Assembly: GCA_016647705.1 (NCBI GenBank)
Contig: CM028330.1
Coordinates: 47,334,397-47,398,396, forward strand
Direction: 5' to 3'
DNA from: Eucommia ulmoides
Taxonomy: Eukaryota > Streptophyta > Magnoliopsida > Garryales > Eucommiaceae
Length of the DNA stretch: 64,000 nucleotides
Below are positions 55,163 through 64,000 of this stretch, in pieces (the first letter of the stretch is position 1; the number at the start of each line of letters is the position of its first letter). Under the pieces are notes generated by a model, which was given only the letters and a program-made list of their open reading frames with translations, was not told where the DNA came from and made no database searches. Both the position numbers and the translations under genes were made by a program.

Positions 55163-55618
55163 CCGTTCGTCTAGTAGCTAAATAGTAGTATGAATATTCG
55201 TACTTATTGGTTTTTGGGTGAATGTTCGTTGCGGTTCGGTTAAGGTTCCTATTGATTTTTTAGTTGTCGAGAGTGAATGTGTCTTTTGTGGTTGGAGAAT
55301 GTTCATACCGGTTTTATTTTTAATTTTTTTTATTTGTTGTTCATTTTTCTTTCTGGGTGATTTTGGTGAATGTTTATATCTACATAAAGAAAATATAAAT
55401 TTATTCACATAAAACACAATGAATATTTACAACAATAAAATCAGAATTAAAATATATTAAAATATTTAAAAATAGAAAAATAAAAATGTGAATATTCATG
55501 TATTGATATTTTTATATAATGACATTGTACGTAAATAATGGGAAAAAATGGTAAAAAAAATTATTTTTTAAGAACTTTTAAAAATTAAAAAATTTATTAT
55601 GTTAGTTAAAGGTCTATT

Positions 55619-55660
<42 letters not shown>

Positions 55661-56043
55661 AAGGATTATATAATAAATTTGAGAAGAAAAAAACAAAAAA
55701 GCTCTAAAGGATGAAATAACATGAAAGTACAAATTTACTAGGTTGTGAGATTTTGCAAGTACTTGTACTTATAGCTGCTGCACGTAATAATGTAATAAAA
55801 AGTGTAGTACGACATTCTAGAAGGAATTAAGAGCAGATGGTACCGCCAAATGCCATTAGATTAGACTCCACACCTCTCGAAATCCCAGCTCTACTCAACC
55901 GTTTTACTTTTGATTTTCATCCCAATGAAACAAAAAGAGTTTCGGGTGACCACATTAGAACGTTTCTACATTCTTTTTTGCTCTCCCTATGTTTTTGTTT
56001 CTTATTTTCGGTTGAGCTCTTTTTATCATTCATTGTTTTTTAA
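55163..56043. other. Flank with (TC)n(TA)n microsatellite and a small ORF
   Basis: A (TC)n run then a (TA)n run occupy about 55618-55659. The plus-strand ORF 55837-56043 (MVPPNAIRLDSTPLEIPALL, then a hydrophobic tail) follows ATTAAGAGCAG but matches nothing I know. No firm gene. Confidence 0.35.
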
Positions 56044-56669
56044 AGAAAATTCAACATTAATACAATAATAATTAATTTAATTACTTGTGAATCAATGTAA
56101 TTTATATTTGTATTAACAATTTTTAATCAATCTCATTTTTTTTAAAAAAAAAAAATTATTCAAATATCGCAAGTTTTCAATATGAAACTCTTATAAAACA
56201 ATGACCAATTGACATATTGTGTCATTTTCTAAGTGCCAAAGAAGGTTTTGTCGATGTTTAACAATATGGAGAAGATTTTGGGTACATTGAAGGGTTCTCT
56301 CACAAAAAATTTCATAACTATAGGGGCCCTAGGCAAATTTTAAAACTAAATTCCTAATATATTTAAATAATATTTTATATATTTTGGAATATGTAATAGA
56401 ATTTAATTTATCCATATATCTATTATATTGCACATATAATTCTGTTTTAATGAATATTATAGTTGCCGAAATAGGTAACAATGAAAATACAAAATAATTT
56501 AAGAATAGAAAAAAAATAAACATATTATCGTAATATTTATTTTTTAAAAATAAAGTTTTAATTTAACTTCAATTGAGACTTTTTATTTTGTAAAAAATAA
56601 TTTATTTAAAACTAAAATTAATTGAAAAGGGTGAAAGTAGAGGGACTTCTTTTTTGTAGATTTTTCGAT
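56044..56669. other. AT-rich stretch without genes
   Basis: Nothing recognised. GGGGCCCTAGGC at 56321 is an isolated GC-rich motif. Confidence 0.4.
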
Positions 56670-56890
56670 AAAATGTGTCTGGATCAGTTTATGCGCACTT
56701 CGACTAATTATTTTATTGGCTGATCTTAAAAACACATTTTTTATATTGACCTGGAATATTCAGGATTAAATTTAAAATTTAATTTTTATGGTGTTATAAT
56801 CTGGTGGATAGAAAAATGGTTTGACAAACGAACTAACATTTTTTTAAGGAGACTTCTAAAAGTTTATGGTTGTATGCGTAGCCAATTGGA
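56670..56890. repeat. Short dispersed repeat, copy 2
   Basis: GTGTCTGGATCAGTTTAT then GCGCACTTCGACTAATTA, matching the repeat at 48505. The conserved block is only about 45 bp; the flanks differ. Confidence 0.5.
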
Positions 56891-57552
56891 GACCACCACC
56901 AACTACTTTCGTTTCTAGAAGGAAAAATGTTGTAATGAAACTGGGGGTGACGAGAGTGGGAAACACGAATTCGATAGTAGATAAATAAATAATATTAAAA
57001 GATTCAGCACATATAATTAGTTATTTCATTAATTAAAAATATCGGTAATTAATCATTCAATCCCAATAAACTAATTAAGTTTGTTATAATTACCTTTCAT
57101 AGGACTGCTTTTCTCTTTCCTTCTAATATAAAAAACTATTGAACAGGTTCTTGATGTCAACCCTCGCCAAATCAAACAAAAAATTTAGGCGTTGTTTGTT
57201 ATTTTTTTTATTTCCAGTTTTTTTTCCCTGATAATTAGGAACATAATGGAAATATATTGTTTACTTTTGTTCTTCCTTAATTCGAAGACTACATAAACAC
57301 ATGAAAACAAATGTAGTGATTGGGTTTTTTTTTTTTTTTTTTTGTTTTAGAAGAATAGAGATAAGGAGTTTTTATGTAGTCTTCTAAGATTTTTTTTATT
57401 TTTATTTTTTTGAATTTGTTTTGTCACAACTTTTGGAGCAATAATTATTAATCCAGTTTTATTCCAATCTGTCTCCATTTCTTGGATCAATCGGTTCAAC
57501 CTGCACTTCCTGAAGTTTTCTATAGAAAGATTGATTTTTTCCAAGAATTTGT
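56891..57552. other. AT-rich stretch without genes
   Basis: No gene seen. A T-run lies at 57327-57343. The minus-strand ORF 57347-57544 shows no motif. Confidence 0.4.
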
Positions 57553-57754
57553 TGTCAATGATGCATATAGGCCTTGGCCTATTAAGTTAAACTCTAATCC
57601 CATTAGAAAAATCAAATTCTAATCCCGCTAGAAAAACCTTAGTCACTGTCTATAAATATACCCTTTGTACATCTCTATAACAGTGTACATTTCTCATATA
57701 TCAATACAAATGTCTCATGTTCTCTCAATACTCCACCTCTCAATTATTCTAGCA
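57553..57754 (+). repeat. Short LTR with TATA box and primer-like site
   Basis: Starts TGTCAATGATGCATATAGG, has TATA-like CTATAAATATAC at 57650, ends CAATTATTCTAGCA, and is followed at 57755 by TGGTGATAGAGTC, close to an initiator-Met primer site. ATTAGAAAAA(T/C)/CTAGAAAAACC phrases are tandemly duplicated at 57600-57635. The 202-bp length fits a TRIM or small copia LTR. Confidence 0.45.
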
Positions 57755-58289
57755 TGGTGATAGAGTCGAAATCTGGTTCGTCAGATATGAAACTTTGGGA
57801 TTAGGAATAATGTGATTCTCCTAACTCAGATTCTTGTAAAACAATGCACCACGGGTGAGCTTACCGGCGTTACATCTCCGGTATGAGAATCGGTAGATTG
57901 TTCTAAAGTAAATTTGACAAATCGTTGGCTTGGAAAATGTGTACCTAGCTAGATCCTCCTCTTCTAGTATTTGTAAACGAGAGAATACTAGTTTAGCAAG
58001 TCTTCCCCAAATCTCGGCCCATTATCATTAATGTGATTGATTTAGCAGAGTACGGAGTAATCGGTTGTTATTCAGGGAGCAATAACGGCTCTTTTCTTAA
58101 TGAGTGTAAGAGGTTACAACTAGTCGCAGGAGGAAAAGTTAGTGAAAGTGTATCCCGGGGTGGTTAACCTATTTGAGACAAGGTATTGAGGCCTCAAAGG
58201 CCACCTACCCTAGTCAGGGTAATGTTGGGAGCGGATCCACTCAGAGAGTGACGTTTCCCAGAATAGTGGTCATCTCAGGGTAGTTTTCT
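57755..58289. other. Non-coding stretch after short LTR
   Basis: Leader-like sequence without ORF. AGTGTATCCCGGGGTGG near 58148 and AGTGGTCATCTCAGGG near 58266 recur in no other part of the window. Confidence 0.35.
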
Positions 58290-59762
58290 TAGTAAGTGTA
58301 ATCCATTATGTAGCTTCTCGTGCATGGCACATGCTTAGTAGATATGTGGCAACTATTAGGGTTTTATTCGGATTTACTCTCATCAAATGCCCCATATTCC
58401 TGAGCAACTGGCATGACATCAATCAGGAATATGAGAAAAGGTTTCCCAAGACCAAATTTGGCGCAAAATTGAGATTGTGTTTTCTGCCCATTTTCTTAGG
58501 TGACAGTTGGTAGGATTCCTACATGGACATTCCTTACATAAAGAACGAGGCTACCCCACAATTCAAACTTCTTGAAATCTTTTGTGCTCCCAATCTTTGT
58601 TCCAACGATTCTATATTGTTTCCCTTTGCAAATTTCAACGATCTTCCTTTATCCCCTTCCAATAAGATCTTCTACTGCCTTCTCATCCTGGTTGCTTGAT
58701 TTTCATGCTTGTTTTTGTTTAAGTCCTGTCGAGTAATGTTTTTTTCTTTTTTTGAAGTGTCATTCTTAATTTCAAGTATTGCCTTGTTCCAGCGAGCTTT
58801 TGTCGTCATCTTTTCCTTCCTTGTCGTCTTTTATTTTTCTATTGTGCTCAGGTGATGTCTAAACATTGTGGGTCCTTACATATGTCAAAGTGGTTCAGCA
58901 TCACCTCCGACGACAATGGATATTGTGAGGGACCTTCAATTGCAGTTCCCACTATTGAACGCCAAGGATATAACTCAGGTGTTTCAGTTTCAGGTGACCA
59001 AGTTGAGCGAAGGGTCGGCCATCCGTTAGTCCAGACCCTGCGATTGTGGCTAAATCAGAGGTTGGCTCTTCTGTTAGGCCTGACCCCGAGGCTGCGGCTA
59101 AACTCCCTCAGGTGTTGTTGGTTGCTCCTCCTGCAGTTCCTCAAGCCCAGGAGGTTAGGGGAGAGACACTCCCTGTTATAGTGACCGCTCGTCCCTTGCT
59201 CCATTCAATTAGAGCCTCAAGGATTTATATTTCAGAGAGCTAACTCCATAAAATGTATTCAAACTACTCTATTCATTATCCTGGAGTAGTATTATCTCTA
59301 CCAAATTCGGGAGACTGAGCACATCGACATGTGCCTGGGAGGATCGCCTTTTACACAGACACTCTCTTAGGCAGGGTGCGTTTTTCCTTTCATCCATTCA
59401 TCTAGAAGGTTCTCAACAAATTGAAACTTTTTTCCATCCAACTTGTTCCTAATACCTAGAGGGTAATGATTGGGTTCATTATCCTTTGCCTCGAGAATGG
59501 AATTACTCCTACTTTCTCTCTTTTCTTTCATTTCTATATGGTTGGGAGAACCGCAAAGCCCATCAACAGCTGGTGGCAGACCGCACGAGGCAGGGAATAT
59601 TGAAGTCTATGCTTAGGTATCTCGAGAACAATAAGGGATAGAAGAATCGGTGGATTTATGTGAGCTGGGACTGGGAGCTTCCCACTTGGGAAAATAAGGT
59701 CTTCGCAGTCCCTACCAGGTGAAAAAAAATCCCAAGTACCTTTAAATACCACTCCCACTCGT
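58290..59762 (+). pseudogene. Unrecognised ORF remnants, possibly gypsy-type gag region
   Basis: Open pieces in one direction: 58331-58513 (YVATIRVLFGFTLIKCPIFL, FPKTKFGAKLRLCFLPIFLG), continued after a stop to about 58697; 58852-59243 with a Pro/Ala/Val-rich stretch (PQVLLVAPPAVPQAQEVRGE); and about 59530-59760 in broken frame, with GWENRKAHQQL and WIYVSWDWELPTWE. The layout (globular part, Pro-rich linker, second part) recalls N-terminal ORFs of large plant Ty3/gypsy elements, but I cannot assign a family. An Athila-like LTR follows directly, which supports retrotransposon origin. Confidence 0.35.
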
Positions 59763-60705
59763 CTGAAATAGGTAGTTAAGCATCCCTAACCCTAATATAG
59801 AGTTCTTAAGCTATCTTTGAGAGATTAAGGAGGAGATTCATCATTTGGGTTAAGAGAAATCATTTGTGGAGCGATTAATAGTGACAATGGACCGTTCCAA
59901 TCTCAGATTTGATCGTTCTTCTCTTGTTTTTATCTTTGTAATTACTTTTTCATATCTAATGATGTTAAATCACTCTTGTTTTGTATGGTATATGGCCAAG
60001 ATTATGTAGTATTAGTTAAATGTTACTTAGGTATTGTTGAAATCATGTAAATGCTAGTTTGAATGAATTAATGTTTCTTGAATAGATGTTTGTCTAAATC
60101 TAATTGTGTTTACCGTTATTCTTGATATTATGGTTGTATTGATAAATCGAGAATACAGGGTTTGACACTAGGAAAAGGTAACCCCGGATTCAGATTAGGG
60201 TAAACCCAACGTGACGTTCTAACGACCCGAGAGGGCGTTAGAACATATCCAATCCATGACGCTGGCTCAAGAATCACGCGACCTAGGGTCGTTAAGGCGT
60301 TGAGGGGCACTTCTTCATTGACACAAAGTCGTGTAATCCCCCGTCTTACACTCTGGAGAGGTAGCGGAGGAGTTATAGATACAGAGATTGTCGGAATAAA
60401 TAAACACCATTATAGCTAACTAAATGAAGTCAAATATGTATTATGTGAAAGAAATAAATACCTAAGTAATTAGTGTAATTAGAACTAACCTAATAGTTGT
60501 CATTTATCTTAGTAGATTAAATAGAATACAAACCATTTTTGAATAGTCGAGATAATATGAGACTATGTCAATCACCATATTCAACTAAATTACACCATTC
60601 CCAGTGGAACGATATCCAATCTTAAAAGATCCATTATATTAAAACTAGACCCCGTGCACTTGCGAGTAGTCATTACGCGAGCGATTAAAACTTCGACGTA
60701 TACAT
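59763..60705 (+). repeat. Athila-like LTR fragment, second in window
   Basis: From about 60160 it matches the LTR at 4614-5918 and that at 63100-63732: GGGTTTGACACTAGG, GGTAACCCCGGATTCAG, AGAGGGCGTTAGAAC, TCTGGAGAGGTAGCGGAGGA, then CCCGTGCACTTGCGAGTAG. A CCCTAATATAG... region near 59785 parallels about 5030 of the first LTR. Start uncertain. It runs into copia gag sequence without a primer site, so it is truncated or interrupted. Confidence 0.55.
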
Positions 60706-61696
60706 ACAAAGGTTGTAGTAGAAGCATGGAAATATTCTGACTATCTGTGTCGGAACTATATCTTCAATGCTCTCAGCAACTCTCTATATAAAGTATATAG
60801 AGGGATTTCAACCGCTAAAGAATTATGGGAATCCTTGGATAAAAAATATAAAACAAAGGACGTCGGCTTAAAGAAATTTGTAGTTGGAAAGTTCATTTAT
60901 TATGTAATGGTGGATTTCAAATCTGTTGTCAATCAAGGTGAATATCTTCAAGTCATTATACATGGCATTCTCGCTGAGGAAATGTCATTGAGTAAATCAT
61001 TTCAAGTAGCTTCTATTATTGAGAAGTTAACACCGACCTAGAGTGATTTCAAAAATTATCTCAAGTATAAACGCAAAGAGATGAACGTTAAAGATCTAAT
61101 TGTAAGGCTTAGAATTGAAGAAGAATATCGGTTTGCTGAGAATCCTGGTAGTTGTTATTCCATGAACTCAAAGGCAAATGTTGTGGAGGTTCACAAGACC
61201 AATAAGAAACGAAAGTTTCATAAACTTGGAACGAGTCAAAGCTTTGGTCCACAAGAAAGAAAATGAAGAAATTCAAGGAGAACTACTTCTCGTGTAGAAA
61301 GGCTGAACACCGTACAAGTGAATGTCGAGTTAAACGTAATGTAAAGAGGCATACACATCAAGCTAATGTAACTGAAGTCGAGCATCGTACTTCGGATGTT
61401 TCCAAAATGAACCTTTCAGCAGTGGTGTATGAAGTCAACCTAGTTGGCAAACCAAAAGAATGGTACATGCACACTAGGGCTACACGCTATATTTGCTCAG
61501 ATAAGAGATTGTTCACCACCTATCAACCGGTGGATCAAATGAACAACTCTATATAGGAAACTCCTCGACTTCTAAAGTTGAAGGACATGGAAGGATTGTG
61601 CTGAAAATGACTTCTAGAAAAAAACTTACTCTCAACGATGTGCTTTATGTGCCGGACATTTGCAAGAATCTAGTTTCCGGATCTTTGATGAGTAAG
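60706..61696 (+). pseudogene. Ty1/copia gag and protease remnant
   Basis: Gag-like frames carry KELWESLDKKYKTKD-type sequence (60815-60850), VVGKFIYYVMVDFKSVVNQ, SKSFQVASIIEKLTPT and MNVKDLIVRLRIEEEYR (61081). The CCHC zinc knuckle near 61285-61325 reads FSCRKAEHRTSEC, so one Cys is lost. The protease region has [18 protein letters not shown], where the catalytic Asp-Ser/Thr-Gly is His-Thr-Arg. Frames break at 61041, 61266 and 61556. It ends abruptly at about 61696, where an LTR-like sequence begins. Inactive by several lesions. Confidence 0.8.
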
Positions 61697-62039
61697 AAGG
61701 GTAGTTATCCCACATTGCTTGGAAAGAGAAAACTTGAGTTGTAAGGGTAGTTATCCCATATTGGTTGTGGAGAAAAAACTCAAGGTTGTATTAACTTATA
61801 AATTGAGGACAAAGGCAAACCTCTAACAATCAAACCTTTAAACTCGAATTGGGTTGGGTTAAGTTTGGGTTGGGACAAATCCATCCATATTGTATTTGGT
61901 TTGGACTGAATCCGAGTTGGGTCAGATCTTGACTCGTCAGATTAGTTTAAAATTTAATTAATAGCAGTTAAGCAGTTAATTAATTGCTTAATCGTTAATT
62001 TTGAATTAACACCAATAACCAGACATAAAGGTTCATTAG

Positions 62040-62166
62040 GTGATTATTCGCGTTAATATTAACGCGAACAGGTGCCTTTCCAAAGTTGGTGACTATTCGT
62101 GTTAACGTTAACACGAACATGTGCCTTTCCAAAGTTGGTGACGGTTCGTGTTAACGTTAACATGAA
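62040..62166. repeat. 49-bp tandem repeat with 22-bp perfect palindromes
   Basis: Three units at exact 49-bp steps. Palindromes at 62047-62068 (half-site TTCGCGTTAAT), 62096-62117 (half-site TTCGTGTTAAC) and 62145-62166 (same, one mismatch). The first two are perfect. Between them two base pairs per half differ and both halves changed together. The linker reads GTGCCTTTCCAAAGTTGGTG. The repeat sits 50-170 bp upstream of the TATA box at 62213. Confidence 0.9.
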
Positions 62167-62544
62167 CATATGTCTTTTCTAAGTTGTATCCATTCAATGG
62201 TGACTTTTGGTATTCTATAAATAGGAGACTTGTCATTCATTTTATTTCGTCTCATACATAACATTATCACTTCTTATTACCACAAAAGCACAAAACATTT
62301 AGAGTTTTGTGAGAGTTCCAGCACAAGTCTAGTTCGCCGAAATTTTTGGTTTCAAGTGCTTGTACCAAAAATTTGAAGATCGTTGTACCCTGGGAGACAA
62401 ACGTTTATTCAACCATTAGCACCAGTGTGGGGGCGTGAATCTACTTTAAGAGCATAGAGTCAAACTCTAGCTTCGATCTACTTTAATTCAAATTCGTTAT
62501 TTGAACATCTGGGTAAGTTTTTATAATATTTATGACACTGTTTC

Positions 62545-62660
62545 TATTACATTAATGTTAACACATTCTGCTACTATTCTTCTATATTTCTGTTACGTTA
62601 ACGTTAACACATTTTATCACTGTTATTTTTTACTTTCTGTGACGTTAATGTTAACGTCAC
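62545..62660. repeat. Downstream GTTAAC palindromes
   Basis: Related palindromes lie at about 62549-62567 (CATTAATGTTAACA), 62591-62609 (TGTTACGTTAACGTTAACA) and 62639-62660 (GTGACGTTAAT and its near-complement), 42-48 bp apart, on the other side of the TATA box from the first set. Confidence 0.8.
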
Positions 62661-62888
62661 ATTTCTAATTTCATATACACTTAATTTTCTTCACAGAATT
62701 TTCATAATTTATTTTTAATGTCCATTCATGTTTAATTAATATTCACATTAATATTTTTTAATAATTATTAATTTTATTTCATGGTTATTTATTTATTTAT
62801 CTTGAATTTTTCAGCATTTCCTCCAACAATCTTAAAGCAGATTCAACTTTTATTTATTTATCTTGAAATTTTGGCATTTTCTTCAACA

Positions 62889-63099
62889 CTATGTTAACAG
62901 TAAGGAGGATGTAAATTTTAAAAAAAAATAACTTGTAAGTGTGAAAAATAATAAATAATAATTAAATAATTAAATCTTTGTACGTAATGTTTATTGTGGA
63001 TATTCATGATCTTCTCTTGATTTAATATTTTATTGGCTAAGAACATGTTAGTTTAATTAAAGATTAATTAGGGATAGATGTAATTGTGTAAATACTCAT
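62889..63099. other. Short AT-rich gap
   Basis: Nothing recognised between the copia-type LTR and the third Athila-like LTR. The start of the latter may lie here. Confidence 0.35.
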
Positions 63100-63732
63100 T
63101 TGGTTTAATGTACGTTTCTTTAACAGTTGTTACTTTTAAATCCAATTGTGTTTATCATTTGATGACGATCTTAGTATGCTTGTTATGGTATTAGGATAGG
63201 ATTTGAGAAACTAGGGTTTGACACTCGGGAGAGATAACCCTGGATTCAGACTAGGGTAAACATATCGTTACGACCTAACGACCAGGGAAGGCGTTAGTTA
63301 GTGTGCAATCGATGACGTTGGATCAAGACTCACACGGCCTAGGATCGTTAAGACATTGAGGGAGACCTCTTCGTCGACACGAAGTCGCGTATTCCCTTGT
63401 CTTACACTCGGAAGAGGTGCCGGAGGAGTTTATGAACCGAGATTTTACCTAAACTTCGTTATTGTTAACTAAACGATATCAAACATGTATTAAGTGAACG
63501 AAATAAATCCCTAATTAATCAACTTAGTTAAAATTAAATTATAGTTTAGTTTAGTTTAATTTTAAATCATGTCTTTAATCGTCAGGATAACATGAGACTA
63601 TGTAAATTGCAGTATTCAATTATTCACATTTTTCTCTATGGGAACGATATTCGATTTTCAAGATCCACTATATTAAAACTTAGACCTCGTATACTTGCAA
63701 GAGTAAGTAGCGGTCTATTTTACGCCCTACCA
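63100..63732 (+). repeat. Athila-like LTR, third in window, 5' LTR of next element
   Basis: It has the same blocks as the other two: AGGGTTTGACACTCGGGAG, GATAACCCTGGATTCAG, AGGGAAGGCGTTAG, CTCGGAAGAGGTGCCGGAGG and CTATATTAAAACTTAGACC. It ends near CGCCCTACCA and is followed by a primer site, so it is a 5' LTR in plus orientation. The left end is not defined. Confidence 0.65.
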
Positions 63733-63737
63733 AGTTT

Positions 63738-63756
63738 TTGGCGCCATTACCAGGGA
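63738..63756 (+). promoter_or_regulatory. Primer binding site of Athila/Tat type
   Basis: TTGGCGCCATTACCAGGGA differs by few bases from TGGCGCCGTTGCCGGGGA, the usual primer site of Athila and Tat elements. Confidence 0.85.
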
Positions 63757-63883
63757 TTAGTGTAAATTTTAAGTTGATATTGCGACTAAGTGGTCGATTG
63801 TTAATCCTGACATTTATTTTGTTTTGTTTTTAATTTTAATTTTTGTTTTATTGTGTTAGTGTGATTAAGCCGTACGAGAAACG

Positions 63884-64000
63884 ATGAAAAAGATTGAAAT
63901 TTTTAATTCTCAATCCCGAGATCGAGCTTATATTGAAAATGATAAGGACTGAGAGGAGAAGCCAACTTAAAGCTATGATCTTGATCCAACTGAGCATTTA
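63884..64000 (+). pseudogene. Start of a gag-like ORF at window edge
   Basis: ATG 63884 begins MKKIEIFNSQSRDRAYIEND, stops after about 22 codons at TGA, and continues as EEKPT and SYDLDPTEHL with another stop. Its place 130 bp after the primer site is where gag starts. Early stops mean it is already degenerate. The rest lies outside the window. Confidence 0.45.

Larger units (their letters stand above)
61697..62888 (+). repeat. Copia-type LTR and leader, ends uncertain
   Basis: GGGTAGTTATCCCA(C/T)ATTG is present twice, at 61697 and 61744 (step about 47 bp); the second copy is preceded by TGTAA, a possible LTR start at 61740. Palindromic repeats follow (62040-62166), then TATA box CTATAAATAGGAG at 62213 and a leader-like region (GATCGTTGTACCCTGGGAGA near 62379). 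A splice-donor-like GGGTAAGT lies at 62511. ATTTTCTTCAACA at 62876-62888 is a possible end. No primer site of the usual sequence is seen. Confidence 0.45.

Overview
The window is plant nuclear DNA, almost certainly from a eudicot. It is AT-rich, has plant-type introns, and is built nearly entirely of transposable elements from plant families: Athila-type, Tat-type and chromoviral Ty3/gypsy, Ty1/copia including a Sirevirus, TRIM, PIF/Harbinger, hAT and Mutator-like elements of the Ulp1-carrying (Kaonashi-like) kind, plus a non-LTR element. I see no intact host gene, no rRNA or tRNA gene, and no bacterial or organellar features. One short gene-like locus at about 53.78-54.08 kb (TATA box, telo-box, small ORF) is the best host-gene candidate, and it is split by a non-LTR insertion. 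The species cannot be named from the sequence.

Layout. 1-5918: 3' part of an Athila-like element (pol end, env-position ORF, polypurine tract, 3' LTR). 5919-9843: 3' half of a Ty1/copia element that the Athila element probably cut in two; its 3' untranslated part holds a 1.5 kb PIF/Harbinger derivative (7805-9321). 9844-13945: non-coding repeats. 13946-18980: a degenerate chromovirus with both LTRs, sitting inside the second copy of an old direct repeat. 19-22 kb: repeat remnants, one MITE, one copia-type LTR. 22.1-33.7 kb: two degenerate copies of a Mutator-like element. Both carry a plus-strand multi-exon gene ending in a Ulp1-like (C48) protease domain, and the second also has a convergent minus-strand MULE transposase gene. 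34561-35096: a MITE. 35.2-47.96 kb: a Sirevirus pol end and a 3' LTR of about 1.9 kb, blown up to 11.3 kb by three nested insertions (an inverted solo LTR of the same family and two related PIF/Harbinger elements). 48-53.4 kb: sparse sequence with a tiny TRIM, a hAT MITE with perfect 8-bp TSDs and a Tat RNase H fragment. 53.7-57.5 kb: the gene-like locus with its non-LTR insertion. 57.5-64 kb: LTR fragments, an unrecognised ORF remnant, a copia gag-protease remnant, and the start of another Athila/Tat-like element with its tRNA primer site at 63738.

The most unusual structure is in the Mutator-like block. A unit of about 80 bp holding a perfect or near-perfect 15-16-bp stem and an 8-nt loop (GATGTTACATTCAACA / TGTTGAATGTAACATC) is tandemly repeated in two introns of the Ulp1 gene and in one intron of the oppositely oriented transposase gene. 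It has the same plus-strand orientation everywhere. A 32-bp array of one arm of the stem fills the gap between the two convergent genes, and another array lies upstream of the transposase. In the older copy, the matching intron instead carries the self-palindrome GTTACATGTAAC. The two Ulp1 domains have each lost the catalytic Cys-Gly pair by a different single-base change. All domain calls come from reading translated motifs; no database search was possible.
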